The notes: generated by a model from the sequence alone, not told the origin. A stretch of DNA of 64,000 nucleotides from Rhodocollybia butyracea (GCA_015501585.1 JADNRY010000166.1:62001-126000), one strand, 5' to 3'; shown: positions 48,056 to 60,452, counted from the first letter of the stretch. Numbers and translations: made by a program.

Positions 48056-48607
48056 TTATGGTAGATCCAAAAACGAGATAAAGTCCACGGGGATAACTTG
48101 TGCTCTGTCCCGGTCAACAAAGCGCATTTCGCTAGTGATGACATCCCGGATAAACTCAGTATCGAGAAATACCTGAAGAGACAGGATTCAGCGTGGTAGG
48201 TGGTAATATAACAAATCAGCGACGCACATCCGCAATTTTTGCAAACGACTCTGCTTCGTACATCACAAGTCCATCGCAATCCATAGCCCTGAAACCCAGT
48301 GTCCTCACAAGCGACCGTATTTCCTCGTTTACATACATCTGTGCAGAAGATGTTATCCATATTCAGACTGAACGAGACACAGAACACTACTCACCTGTTC
48401 GTATCTGAGGATGTTCCGCTTTACAATCGAAGCCCCGAGAAAGATTTTAGAATGCGTGTTCTGCCAGTAATCCCGAAATTGTTCAGTCGAAATGTCCTCG
48501 TTCTTATGGACAGCGATTAACAAGCGAACCCTACTCGGCGACATCGACGAGGATGAGGACGTAGCAGCTAGAGAATTCTTGAGGAGGGCATCAAGTGAAG
48601 CGTCCAT
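48056..48607 (-). CDS. EthD-domain protein (dimeric alpha/beta barrel)
   Basis: Small cytosolic ferredoxin-like-fold protein. Fungal EthD proteins include decarboxylase- or cyclase-like members and many of unknown role. Exons 48607-48395, 48338-48228, 48172-48056; introns of 56 and 55 nt with clean GT-AG sites and intact frame. The N-terminal tail is Ser-rich, then VRLLIAVHKNEDISTEQFRD and YWQNTHSKIFLGA, the typical EthD opening with its conserved W and H. Exon 2 gives MDCDGLVMYEAESFAKIAD; exon 3 ends VPVDFISFLDLP-like (VIPVDFISFLDLP). About 145 residues, normal for the family. No partner gene nearby hints at a substrate. Confidence 0.82.
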
Positions 48608-49510
48608 GACAAAGGTGCCTCGGGAGCAACTTGCTTCAGCCCGTCTATTAGTATTTGGGACGATGGAGTCGTTCGGAACTTTTTGATGACAATCTTGCAG
48701 GATCCCGTCGAAATTTATGCCCTCTATACAGATAGTTGCATAGTAAGCCGCAGAAGAGGGGCAAATTGGCGGTCTTGAGAGGTGCCAACCTATTTAAGAT
48801 TGGTTCCTAGCAGAAAAATCCAGGGACGCCATATGTCGCCGTCTAGGATAAGAATGTCATATGGAATAGCCTCGGGATGTGGTGCAAAACTGGTGCAAAA
48901 TACAATAAGTTGAATAACGTTAGACCTTCATTATCGTGACTCCTTCATTATCGTGACTCCGAGGAACAACATTTCGGGTGCTAAGTGCTTCGACATAGCC
49001 ATAGGGTGAACTTGGCCTTGGGCTCCTGACAGCGGACTTGGAAATGCGAGATGATTCCAGGCAGGCCAACAGCCTTTAAGAGCAGTCATTGTGGCGAGAG
49101 CAGAGCACCAAGCGTTGGTTTGATGTTTCGTACCGGCAATAGAAATTCCTGTTGTGGCTGTGTTTCCAAAGGCTCTGATTCATCCGATTTATTATGCACG
49201 CAAAGAAAATCGCTAAAGTATAGGAAAAATATGAGAAGAAGCTTCATAAGAGCCTCAATGATATATCCCAATTTTGGGTTGAACAAGCGAGAGAGCGAGG
49301 CTACAAAAAATAAAAACCGATCTTCCAACGCAAAAGTGGCTCCGAATAGCGAAGATCTGTGCGTGAGATGTTTTACTGACAGTCACGTGCATATCTTCCA
49401 CCGAATCGCAGTCGAAAAAGCTTTCTTTTCTACGCCCTTTCTTCCCCAACCTCCATCATCCAGCCAGTAATCTATTCAAGCAAGCTCTTTGAAATACCTA
49501 GAAAGTTGTA
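48608..49510. promoter_or_regulatory. Intergenic region between EthD and histone H3
   Basis: The divergent starts at 48607 (-) and 49511 (+) bracket this region, so it must hold both promoters. A short direct duplication, ccttcattatcgtgactcc, occurs twice at about 48927-48962. No gene is supported. Confidence 0.5.
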
Positions 49511-50270
<760 letters not shown>

Positions 50271-50561
50271 ATGCCTTCCGCTTTCTTCTCGTTGTTCCTC
50301 TATTTTGTATATTCGACTCGACCTTTTTGTGCTGGTGGGTAATCGTACTGTTGTACAGTTATGTTGTATGAATCATGATTAGCCTATGAATACACTACTC
50401 GACCAATGGGTCTTTATATTTATGAACTCCGTGTGGGGCATGCTTTCAAGACATCAGAATTAACGAGCGATGGTATATAATAACGATAGACAGATGGTGG
50501 GTGTATGTGCAAGGTATAATGCCAAAACCGCAAGAACGAAGGTCCTGGATACGCTAACGCT

Positions 50562-51230
50562 TCAAAATCCCCCTAAGCACCCATCCAAACTAGGTGGTTC
50601 TCGAGCATCCTCACAACTTATCCTCCGTTTCCAAAACTTCTTCCGCAAAGCTGATCTACTACGCTGGCTAGCTATAGGGTTCTTCATCGCAGGAGGAGGA
50701 CACGAAGGAAGGAGAGACAGAGACAGTGCACGAGAGAAATCTTGTTCAGCAAACGTAGATGGCAAGTTCGGGGCAAAAGAGTGTGTCGGAGACAAGGGTA
50801 TATCGGGGGAAGCGATTGATAGCGGAGAGCCATATTCATCTGAATCTTCGGATTCAGAGATGTCTGGGATTAACGCAGGCGTGACAGTGCTCTCGGGAGC
50901 AGGAGCAGTGCTGACACCGCAGTCGAAGTAGCTGCCAGTCACCGGTGATTCCGCAGCATGGGTAGCAGCACTAGGTGAATAGAATCTCCCACCGCGCTCG
51001 GGCAATTCACATGAATTGGGTGAGACAGCGATAGGGGCTCTGTCGTAAGTAGATGAAGAGTGAGTTGGCTGGGTAGATACGAGGGATGGGGTAGGAGGAA
51101 AGTGGACATGAGGGGAATGTGGTGCGTGTGGTGTGGTATAGGATGAGAAGGGCAGAGGGCTATTGCACGACGACGACGAGCGACGTGTGAAGCTAGGCAG
51201 TCTGGCCTTTAGGATTGGTCTAGGAGCCAT
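50562..51230 (-). CDS. Ser/Pro-rich conserved fungal protein with ILK and HVHFP motifs (paralogue A)
   Basis: A 222-residue single-exon, largely disordered protein. I know no function. It starts MAPRPILKARLPSF, then SPHVHFPPTPSL, DRAPIAVSPNSCELPERG and an acidic patch (ISESEDSDEYGSP). The C-terminal region is basic (RSRSALRKKFWKRR). The order ILK...HVHF resembles the SILK + RVxF pair of protein phosphatase 1 regulators, but the RVxF match is imperfect (His for Lys/Arg). It sits head-to-tail with a longer paralogue at 51693-52881 that shares the motifs in the same order, so the two arose by tandem duplication. Confidence 0.7.
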   Translation of the reverse strand: MAPRPILKARLPSFTRRSSSSCNSPLPFSSYTTPHAPHSPHVHFPPTPSLVSTQPTHSSSTYDRAPIAVSPNSCELPERGGRFYSPSAATHAAESPVTGSYFDCGVSTAPAPESTVTPALIPDISESEDSDEYGSPLSIASPDIPLSPTHSFAPNLPSTFAEQDFSRALSLSLLPSCPPPAMKNPIASQRSRSALRKKFWKRRISCEDAREPPSLDGCLGGF

Positions 51231-51692
51231 TGTAAGTGTTAGAAATTAATCCGTATCGGAGCAAGCTCCACGAGGAGGTGCACAAGAGAGAGGGCGAAAC
51301 TGGAACTGCGAGCTATCCTCCTTATTAGAGAGTTATGAGTGTCATTGTCATGCGAGGGGAAGTGCAGGCAATATCATCAGATCTAATATAGCACTGCATG
51401 AGCACGGCCGGGACAATGGACATTGGAAATGTAAGAGGCATCGATAAGACAACCGAAGATGTGGAGTTGTGGAGCATTCTCTTGCGGCTAACACGCGTGA
51501 GAATGGAATAATTAGCACCAACGTCATGAACTCGGGTATCTGGACTCAATCGCTTCCACAGTGGAGCGAGTTCGATATACACGTTTTGAACGTTTGAACC
51601 CCCAACAACAGATGAAATTGACATACAACACAACACAAACTACGGAATACCGACTGGAAGGAAGGACGACCGTACATACACGTGAAAAACTA
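51231..51692. other. Spacer between tandem paralogues
   Basis: Carries the promoter of paralogue A and the 3' end of paralogue B. No gene or clear site is visible. Confidence 0.4.
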
Positions 51693-52881
51693 TCATCTTT
51701 TCTCAGCAGACTCCACAGTAACAACCCGAGGAGGATAAGTGATTATCGATCCCTCCGTTTTATGATCCAAGGATAATACCGCTGCGAAAGAAGGGAAGGC
51801 AGAGAACGGATCTTCGGGTGAAGGAGACATAACCGTAGTCGGCGGAACTTCCGATTTGCCAAGGGTCATTAGTTCCTTCTTCAAAGTACGCACACGGGCA
51901 GCGGCATCCTCGTACTGACGGGAAGGAGACCAGACAACGCCTTCTTTGGTTCCGAAAATCATGGGAGAAATCATACCTCCGGGGCTAAGGAACCCGGGAG
52001 CAGCAGCGTCGTCTACAGACTCGTCCAAAGATATGGATTGCCAGAACGCCTGAGTGAGAGAGGTGTTAGCGGCCGTCGCAGTGCGCTGAGACGACTCGTT
52101 GAGCGGTGACATGAACTGCTGCCTCAACGGAGAGGAGATCATCTCTGCAGGACGCCCAATCACCTGAATAGCAGGCGGTATTTTTCTCGCTTTGCCTGCA
52201 ACCTGGCGAGAAGCACGCGCAGGGTTTGTCCCGTACGCCGTCTTGGTCCTGGACCAAACTTTACCGGTAAGTCCATCGTCAAACTCATTATTCTCCTTGT
52301 CTGCGAGCACGGCGGGAGAGGGCGGTGCAGGGGCTGAGGGGTACGGTGAGCGTGGATACGCCTTGAGCGCGTCTCCTAGAGCGCTGACGGATTGAATAGA
52401 AGGTTTGGCGGCGATAGCCTGGAAACGAGCGCCAGCACGAGTGGTGGCCTTTTCAACACCGGGCGATTTTGGGAAGAGCTCGGTATTGGGAGAAGCAAGT
52501 GGAGGAGTGAACGTTTTAAATTTGGGCGTCAGCTCCTCTGAAGAGCTCGACTCGGCAGGCGAGACTTTGGAAAAGGTTTGGGAACCAGGAGAATAAACGT
52601 GCGAGCCCCAGGGAGGCAGCTCAAGCGGGTTAGGGGATACCTTTATAGCGCCACGGTCGTAGGAGTTTGGTGAATGAGTGGAAAAAGTGGCTGTTAATCC
52701 AGGAGACGAGGGAAAGTGTACGTGAGGGCTTCCAGGATAAACCACGCTTGCGGCGGCAGTGAAAGGAAGAGGGTTTTTGTGATATGGGTAGGGGAGGGGG
52801 GCGTTTGAGAATAGACCTGGGGCTCGAGGGAGATCTGAGAGCACGAGGAGAGGCAACTCGAAACATGGATTTCGCCGACAT
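51693..52881 (-). CDS. Ser/Pro-rich conserved fungal protein with SILK and HVHFP motifs (paralogue B)
   Basis: About 396 residues, mostly disordered; function unknown. The start at 52881 gives MSAKSMFRVASPRALRSPSS, then RSILKRPPPLP. The following family line (NPLPFTAAASVVYPGSPHVH) lies in another frame; the change falls in a plus-strand T5 run (52774-52778), where one base fewer would join them, so this is a 1-nt insertion or consensus error. Downstream are DRGAIKVSPNPLELP, a KEN-like KENNEF, a possible basic segment (RASRQVAGKARKIPP), FLSPGGMISPMIFG and a C-terminal AAARVRTLKKELMTLG helix. SILK is an exact match to the PP1-docking consensus [GS]IL[RK], followed by HVHF. This is suggestive of a PP1 regulator, not proven. 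Confidence 0.7.
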
Positions 52882-55568
52882 GAAGGTCGTAAGTTGTGGG
52901 GGTTTTTTTCGTCAAAAATTCGTCAAAAGTGATATGTTTTTTTTTGAACAAATGAATGCCTTGGCCAGCAAGGAACTGGAAAGAGAATCTTGTTAGATTT
53001 TGTAGCGGAAAGATACTAGACTTACTTCTTTGTAATGGGTCGTAAACAACGCTGAAGCTACGAGGATAGGGAAATGAAAACCAGAGCTTGTGCTATATAA
53101 GCGGTCGCCACGGCTGTGCGACAACCGAATGATGCGGTTGATCCGTGATAGACATCATCAAAGGGCGGTGTGGCCCTTGACAGCTATCTAGTCAGCTTTC
53201 GAAAAACGAGCTGAAATACTTCACCTGTAAAGCTCAACTTGCAGGTTTTCTTTGGTGTCTCGCCGTCTTTCGAGCTCTTCCTAGTACCACTTGAAAGTTC
53301 AAACGTTCAAGCTCAAGCGCTCAATTCCCTTCAAGTCCACAGCAGGCGATGACTTGAAGACCAATACTCAATATATTCTGCTCGCAGGCCGCACAAACTT
53401 GAAGGGTCAGAGGACCGGGGGTCATTTCTAGAAATCTACGCTTGATCTACAGAAACCCGCCTCGATGGCAAGGACAGGCAAGGACTCGGTCTCAAAAACG
53501 CCGGAATCGCTAGTGCTCCAACACAGTATGCAAGAGGACTCGGAGTATGCCTTAAAATCGTGGTCAAGCTACTCAGTCACACCAGTATTGCCTCGGAATA
53601 CTGGCCGCAGCGCTCAGAGATGTTTCAATAGACGAAACAGGAGAAAATCAATGATACTTCGAGCTCTATTCATCAATAAGTAAGTAGTTGAAAATTGCCC
53701 CCTATAGAAGTGTTCTGAAGGTATTCAAAGAGCGCTCGTACCCGTCTAGAGATCTCGCTCGACGTTCAGCGATGTAGGCTCATATATCTCAATAAAACGA
53801 ACGCGAAGTGCGCAAAACAAACTACGTCTCTAGGAGGTAAGATTGCCGGTAAACGACTCTTCAAAATGATGATTATGTATCAGATTGACCATCATTTTCC
53901 CTTCGTGGGGGGATGTCATTCTGGATTCTGCCCCTGTCCTTCAAACTCTCCTGAGCATTCGCTGAAGTAGATGTTTTGTCATACATTTTGCTTCGACGAC
54001 GTCGATTCCACTCACTTTCATTTAATGAGAGAAGCTTTAGCTCGAGTCTAGGCTTTACCAGTTGCTTTTTATCGCCCTAAACCCCTAACCCGACCTTGTC
54101 AGAATACGACTTGAATACGACGATCAAACTGTTCGTGCCTTTTGCGTCTCTCTCCATCATCTCTCCATCCTCTAGTCCCAAGTGCAGTATGCTCAACTCG
54201 ACCTCTATCGTCCTAACCTAATCTTCCCAATCTCCCTCTTTATATCCAGGCTTACCAGATATAGAACGCGAGTGTAGGGAGGGACAGGAACAAATATCTG
54301 TAGACAGGTATTGATTATATCAGTTGTATCATAACTCCAGGTGTGTTGCCTTTTTCTCCTTTAACGGCGATATATTGAAAACGATCATATATATATCTTG
54401 TTGGAGTATTAAAAAAATCAACGCTGTATTCTGTCGCCTCTAAGCCTGCTCTAAGCTAACGACCATATTACAAGATCGGTTTGGATTGAAAAGCTAATTT
54501 GTATGCGAGGTTTTGATTGCCCAACATTTCAACCTGAGTACCCTCTTTAACTTTGATAGGAAACTCGAATCCGTACGCGAAATAACGGTACTTGAACTCA
54601 ATCCAAAACACCGCAGTAGGAACCTGAGAACCTCTCTGTACTTATCAGAGCACAAGACTGGCTTGTTAGAGCTAACAAGCAAGCTCTAATTCCATATAGT
54701 CTTCGCGAACGGGGATAATCATCCTGACTATCTTTGCCAGAATAGCCCTTGTTTTTCTTACGCTGGTTCTTCAGCTACACGGGATGACAGTTCTCGATTA
54801 GGTCGAAATGTCCTCATTTCAAATATCTGCCGTTCAGTGAATAAGTTGTACCACCCTGCCTTCATTCAGCGCCACTAGGCTATCTAGGCTTATCTAGGCT
54901 GCATCAGACTACATCATGGATACAGAACCACCCCCAGGGCTACGTTCTCTGCAGCATGCTATGTAGCAAAGAGGTATCAGTACAAGTATGTACATCCGAA
55001 TCGTAGTCCTTGAATCCACGTATTGAACAACTCTGATGGTCGAGCATGTTCTATAGTATGGCTGGTAAACATCGGGACATTCAAACAAGTGTAACGACGT
55101 CCCTCAATCCAAGTATCGGCGTCGGAGCGAGAATGTCACCCCAACAACATTGCTGAAGTGTTGGCTTAAACCAACTCAAAGCTTGAATCCGGCACAATTG
55201 GACAAGAGGTCATATCCATTACTCATTTGGTCATTTATTTTTTTGGAAATATACAGTATTCGAGTGAGTACTCTGACGTCTATTATTGACGGTCCTCTTT
55301 GTGCTGGAGCAGCCGTCATAGAGTGACAATTTCGTCTTTGGAGACACCAATAAATGTTGAGTATGGATGTGAAACAATAATGTTGAGGGGAGCCCAGACA
55401 TCAACCCCCCCCCCCCCCCCCCTCTTTCAATTATCTCCTAAGATTACAATTTGGATGAACTCTGTTACGCTGTACCACGCACTGCTAAATTATTATCATA
55501 CTCCAAGGCTTCCTGAATGGCGATCTCTACGTTCCTCTTGTCGAATCCATCACTCTGTCCGGGCTAAT
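52882..55568. other. Intergenic region with an 18-nt poly-C run
   Basis: No supported gene; short frames lack motifs. A homopolymer of 18 C lies at 55405-55422. Such runs are prone to replication slippage and sequencing error, so its length should not be trusted. Confidence 0.5.
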
Positions 55569-56075
55569 TCAGAGGAACCGTTTTAATCCGGAAAACATCG
55601 GTGAAATTTGGGCACTCACCCGTGCAACAAATAGGCGTACCATACGTTGGACACAGTCACTACAGTTTCCGTTACCATCAAGATAGACTTCGTCACTTTG
55701 CCCAAGTTCCACCAATGCATTTCGAAGTGGTAGTGTCAAAACCCCCACTGAGAAAAAACGCCAACTTGCGATACTCAACGCCTCCCCTTGTGCACGACGA
55801 ATATTAACTCGGTAGTGAAATTCTGTTTCACCTGGTGGAAAAAGTACATCCATTGTTTTATAGCCAATCGGTCGTTGGTCTGGAGAGAGCACGGGCCAGG
55901 GTGCATGGACTGGCCAGGTGATAAACCAGTGACGTTTCTCATCCACAATGATTGAGATCGTTTTGTCCTCGTCGTTATCTGGATACCGGACCAAGTTATC
56001 ACGATCGAATCGTCTGGTTAAGACCTTCATAATAACACCTATTGAGCGGGTATATATCATTAGCATTGGCCTCAA
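55569..56075 (-). CDS. Uncharacterised protein, possibly an exon of a longer gene
   Basis: A 168-residue open frame that I do not recognise. It contains aromatic-rich HWFITWPVHAPWPVLSP, DVLFPPGETEFHYRV and YLDGNGNCSDCVQRMVRLF. Residue use is protein-like rather than random and no stop interrupts it. It lies 375 bp downstream of the APH-type kinase on the same strand. The N-terminus may lie in an upstream exon because the first Met is followed by an unconvincing leader. Confidence 0.45.
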   Translation of the reverse strand: MRPMLMIYTRSIGVIMKVLTRRFDRDNLVRYPDNDEDKTISIIVDEKRHWFITWPVHAPWPVLSPDQRPIGYKTMDVLFPPGETEFHYRVNIRRAQGEALSIASWRFFSVGVLTLPLRNALVELGQSDEVYLDGNGNCSDCVQRMVRLFVARVSAQISPMFSGLKRFL

Positions 56076-56449
56076 GTAGAGAAAACATACAAACTTTGAG
56101 ATAATCGATTAATCGCTTTGTTGGTGAGCGCAGATACCCAACTAGCCCAAAAACCGGTTGAGATGAGGCCGCGGCCCTGCGTAGCCATCAGACGTGTTCA
56201 AAACTCGTGGTCCGTGGATAACTGTGGGTGCGGTACTGTCTGGTACTGTGTGGTCATCAATTACAGTGTTTGAAGTTTTGAACAATCATTGAGTTCGGCA
56301 AGATAATCGCGCATTATCATTCTGGAGCGCATGCTTGAGTTTGCAGTGTTGATCCAGTCATCTGCAGTATATATGTTTAGGCATTGGGAGCGATCTTCCT
56401 TTCCAGTTCCTCAAATTTCAAAAGGTACCAGTTATTAACTATTATCAAG

Positions 56450-57337
56450 TCAAGTTCCGACCCACAAAGAGGCCGTTGCATACACATCGGAAAATACTTC
56501 ACGTTCCCTATTATAAGTTACCATGGTATTGCGAATCATTTTCTTCCACTGACTGTCTACAAATGGCCGTCGTAGCGCAATATAGGCATTCCAGAAGTAA
56601 GGATACCATCCAGCATATTCCCAGTCAATGATTCCAGAGATATGCCCATCGTGAACAAGTATGTTTTCCGGTACAAGGTCTCCATGCGAGAAAATATGAG
56701 GCTTTTCGTTGTCGAAGATATCACTATCAATCGGCTTGAAAACAGTTACATCGGTGGATATATTCGTTGCATCGATGATCCAAGTGACAAATCCAAGAGC
56801 AGTGGTGGCTCTCCAAGAACCAAGATCATCTGGCGCAAAAGGATGGAAGTCGAGGAAGTATGTAGGTTTACCTACCATTCCCATGGACCCATGCGTGTCT
56901 AATGAGGAGAGCTGAGAAAAGATAAACTGGAGCTCCTTCTCAATGACTTGGAGCTTTTCAGCATCAAGAGTTGGAAGTAGTTTGTCCAGACGTTCGCCGT
57001 GAATTCTGTCCTGGACAATGTAGGTGATAGAGGTCACTTCATCATATAGAGTTGCGTGAATTCGAGCGACGGGGATCGATGTATGTGTAGCAACAAGTTC
57101 AGTTGCCTCGGCTTCTCGTGCGGTGACAGACGTCCCAAATTTTACTATGTACCCATCGCCGATATCCACAACATCCACGCCATAGTAAACGTTGCTAATT
57201 CGTGTTCCTCGAGATATTGCAGTTTTTACGCGGTCCAAAGTCCAAGTTGTACTCGGTACTAGCCAACATGCATCAGTGTGGATAATTCTGGAGAGTTTTA
57301 CGAGCCTTACGTTTGGAGCGACTTGCCTCCATTGCAC
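56450..57337 (-). CDS. APH-type phosphotransferase (aminoglycoside/choline kinase-like fold)
   Basis: Small-molecule or protein kinase-like enzyme of the phosphotransferase (APH) superfamily; fungal members rarely have known substrates. N-lobe: IGDGYIVKFGTSV with the ATP-binding Lys, and ITYIVQDRIHGERLDKLL as hinge. C-lobe: catalytic loop FSHGDLVPENILVHDG (Brenner-type HGDxxxxN), then the metal-binding IIDWEYAGWYP. The C-terminus reads PYFWNAYIALRRPF. About 295 residues, slightly short. The codon at 57337 is GTG and no in-frame ATG precedes the conserved N-lobe, so the real start must be in an upstream exon (several ATGs between 57340 and 57480 are possible). The internal frame is intact. Confidence 0.82.
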   Translation of the reverse strand: MQWRQVAPNVRLVKLSRIIHTDACWLVPSTTWTLDRVKTAISRGTRISNVYYGVDVVDIGDGYIVKFGTSVTAREAEATELVATHTSIPVARIHATLYDEVTSITYIVQDRIHGERLDKLLPTLDAEKLQVIEKELQFIFSQLSSLDTHGSMGMVGKPTYFLDFHPFAPDDLGSWRATTALGFVTWIIDATNISTDVTVFKPIDSDIFDNEKPHIFSHGDLVPENILVHDGHISGIIDWEYAGWYPYFWNAYIALRRPFVDSQWKKMIRNTMVTYNREREVFSDVYATASLWVGT

Positions 57338-57996
57338 TTCGAGCGTAGTGCTTGTAATTGATGAAGTTCAAGTTCGTGCTGATCAGTAGCGCTCGTGATC
57401 TGCATAAGCGCCGTCTTGTCAGATAATGAAACGAGTGTATAATATTATATCCGTAACGCCGTGCGCAGCGCGGCAATCCCCGACTCTGATCTTCGCCAAA
57501 CCGTTATACCAATTCGCGAATTAATGGCATATACTATAGATTTTCTTCATGTACAAAGAGAACACGACAAGGAATTCTAATTGAACCTGATTACCCATGC
57601 ATGAACTCCAACAAGAGTGCATGCCGCTGCATTTGTATAGTAATTACATATCATTAGTATGTGGAACAGCGGGGGAGAACTGCCAATGGGACAAAATCCT
57701 CAACATTTATAAGCCCATTAACATTTTTTGTAGTGAGGAACAACGGTTCCTTCATAGATAACACATCTGCATCAGCAGCACCAAGAATCTCTTTTGAACA
57801 GACACAAAGGTTTTATTTATGTAAAGGCTGTGCGAATTGCTCAGTATGACATCATTTAATCAACGTGAGAACTAATTGCCTCGGTTAAAGAAATTTGGAA
57901 CATCAGATAAAAATCAGGACCACAAAGCCCTCCCTTCCCTTCGGTCAGAGTCGGGGATGAGTGCTTGTTTACAAGTTTACAAGTTGATATTCATCT
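57338..57996. other. Region upstream of the APH-type kinase
   Basis: Should contain the first exon and promoter of the minus-strand kinase; the splice sites could not be fixed. Nothing else is visible. Confidence 0.35.
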
Positions 57997-58737
57997 CTAT
58001 CCTAAAAAGGAAGAAGGTATAAAACCCCGATGAACTTCAAGGCTTACTCTCAGCATTCCAGTCTCCCAGCCATGATCAGAACCAAGTAATGTACGGCTAC
58101 GCCAACTATCAGGAGTGATTGGCCACCAGGACCGCTGAGAAGCAGCGAAGCTTTGAGGCTGAACCTGACGATTATGCTGTTCATGACGAGCAATAGCAAA
58201 ACTCACCCCGCTATGCGGGTTTGAAAGAGATTGATCCGGCCCCTGCAACCAAAGTTGAAAGCAAGTCAAACTACCATTGAAAACTATCCCGACTCGGTCT
58301 CTGTCCTCGCCCAGCTTCGAATGGGGCACATCGAACGGGGCACATACCACTTCAGAAACACCTCTGTAACACCCAGCGAGCTGGCTCTCCGGCATGCCCG
58401 GGTTGCCACAGCTACTCGAAAACAGTCTTTTACTTTCAATGCCAGCGCACCGGGCTGCGCAAGGAGCTGTCGCAATCTTCAGATTCCAGAAGAGCATACA
58501 ACAGTTCCAGAGGGATGGTGTCTATTTGGGTTCAGTAAGGTAAAGTTTTCTACAAATACAATACATAGCACGCGCAGCACGAGCGGCGTGCAACAAGAAG
58601 TCGACAAAGAACGAGGACAGCAGCACAGGGATACCGTACTGTGATGGTTGCATGGTATTGCGAGCAATGCCAACGTCCTTTGCTAAGGATATTTCGTCGC
58701 TCTCGCTCACTTCTACGCTAAAACTATCGCTGTCCAT
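57997..58737 (-). CDS. Uncharacterised candidate gene in two open segments
   Basis: Two minus-strand segments, 58737-58522 (MDSDSFSVEVSESDEIS..., acidic start then IPVLLSSFFVDFLLHAA) and 58497-57997 (ending WRSRTLLGSDHGWETGM), could be exons of one gene or chance frames. I recognise no domain. The first segment ends inside a ~45-bp sequence that is duplicated at about 59062-59108. Confidence 0.25.
58510..58555. repeat. ~45-bp duplicated segment, copy 1
   Basis: Reads gatggtgtctatttgggttc followed by agtaaggtaaagttttctac. It matches 59064-59108 with about two or three differences. Copy 2 overlaps the stop codon of the HNH gene. Confidence 0.75.
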
Positions 58738-59063
58738 GTCAGAATCGAGGTTGAGGTTGAGGTCAGACTCTAGTACCTTGCATCATCAATAGAGGTTCTT
58801 GTTAGTGAGCTATCCAAATGGACCGTCGTGTCAGGTTTGACTTTGTGACACTTGAATCGTAAGACCAATTTAGTCTCCAGAGCAGGAGAAAAAAGAGATA
58901 TGGTAACGACACGTTTACGCGTAAACAACCACTTGGCAGCAACCGCAAAAGCTCTGTTTATCGACGAAAGGCTGCGTTGATCATAATTTGGTGTATTTCC
59001 TGTGAAATCTGGAAAGAAGATGTCGGTTTTCAGTTCACAGGAGCATAGGAAGAAACATCATTG
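58738..59063. other. Spacer downstream of the HNH gene
   Basis: No gene or motif is evident, apart from the duplicated segment at its edge. Confidence 0.35.
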
Positions 59064-59108
59064 GAGAGATGGTATCTATTTGGGTTCAGTAAGGTAAACT
59101 TTTCTACA
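59064..59108. repeat. ~45-bp duplicated segment, copy 2
   Basis: Reads gatggtatctatttgggttc followed by agtaaggtaaacttttctac, overlapping the 3' end of the minus-strand HNH gene (stop at 59104-59106). Confidence 0.75.
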
Positions 59109-60452
59109 AAGATCGTGGATACAGTAGCGCAGTAACATAGTCAGAATTCGGAGTGCTCACGTCAAGCCCAACGTCAACAGCGCTCGAGTGATAAAGGGCG
59201 TGAAAGAGAACGTCAGATGATCCACCATCCTCGGCTAGCACGTCCAGATGTTGAAGGTCTCTCTGAACTCTATCAATATATTCGCCGGCTCCAGAGAGAT
59301 GTGCGACCTTGGCACAAGTAGCATGGAGAGCGAGTAATGCCGGATCGGGGAGAGAAAGTGAGGGTTCCGATGTAGTGAAAGTTGTAAAGGGTGAGATGTT
59401 GGCCAGATCCGCATCGAATGGATCGAGATGCTTTATTTCGTAGCGATGGAGAGTTTGCTGGAATATCGCTTCTCGTTCAGCACGTAGCAAAAGTGAGGAG
59501 GATTGAGTTAACGCACTGTAGCCTCAAACCAGAGCATTAATTGGTCAAACGAGTCGTGTACAGTCAGTTTCAACGTCATAACATTGAATAGTGAATGGAT
59601 TTTAGGCCCATCGAGATTGTTCACGTTATATCCGAAGCGCGCAAGAACAGCGAGGACCGATGAGGCGTAATCTCTCTGTCGAGGGATAAGAGAAGGTACG
59701 AACAGGAACGATATGCAATAACGTACCTTAGTCTCATTGGAAAGCTTGAAATATGTAGAAGCTGGAATAATATGGGCACAGTTCGTTACTGCTGAACGGA
59801 AGCGCTGGAGTTCTCCTGTGTCTGGATAATCTTCAAAGTACGCTTTCAAAGCATAACTCCGTTCAAAAGTCTTGGTTGCGACACATCGATATCCATCTCG
59901 GTAGAGAGCCTAGGTCTGAAACTTAGCAAGGCCAATGAAAGAAACAAGATATAAGCTCACCAGATCCTTAGCCTTCTCATGATTGTCCGGCGCTTGGTGT
60001 ATCATGGACTTGATCTCTTGCTTCCGAAGGTCAAAAGAGGGACGGCTGGGATGACTTTGCAGGGTTGGAGTACGCGAACCTTTGTACTTCTTAACTGTAG
60101 CCAATTAGTTTGGTTAGAATTAAGACGCGATACTGGAAAGCGAAAACTTACACGGGCGAATGAAAAAATCCATATATACTTCTCCGAGATCATAAAGCGC
60201 GGAATCATTGCTGCATGAGACAACTGTAGACACAACCTCGGCTCGAACGGTATCGTTTGGAGATAGGATGAGAAGAAAACCGAGAACTCTGGCTCGAATG
60301 ACGGAGGCTTCACCTCCTAGGACCCTTTGGTGGAAGTTGTACACGGAAGTGTATGCATTTGAGTGGTCCGGAGTTTGAAACCTGTGTTCTATGTTTTTCG
60401 GAGGAGGTAGAGGACCTGGGGATAGACCTTCGATAATCATTGTGGTGGTCAA
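59104..60452 (-). CDS. HNH endonuclease-domain protein (HNH_2 type)
   Basis: A fungal family with a predicted metal-dependent HNH nuclease fold; its biological role is unknown. Starts MTTTMIIEGLSPGPLPPP; exon 1 ends near FIRP (about 60150). A middle exon has TPTLQSHPSRPSFD. The intron after AKDL joins in frame to ALYRDGYRCVATKT, the first metal/DNA-binding line, and then CAHIIPASTYFKLS with the general-base region His. The next exon holds YASSVLAVLARFGYNV, KIHSLFNVMTL and DSFDQLMLWFEAT. The last exon has ALLALHATCAKVAHLSGAGE and DLQHLDVLAEDGGSSDVL, strongly typical of the family's C-terminus. The junction between exon 1 and exon 2 (60150-60100) cannot be resolved in frame, so either an extra exon or a frame error is present. 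Confidence 0.83.

Noticed and set aside
49051..49470. 139-residue frame upstream of histone H3
   Set aside because: Basic, low-complexity content, opposite-strand frames of similar length, and position in the H3 promoter argue against a gene.
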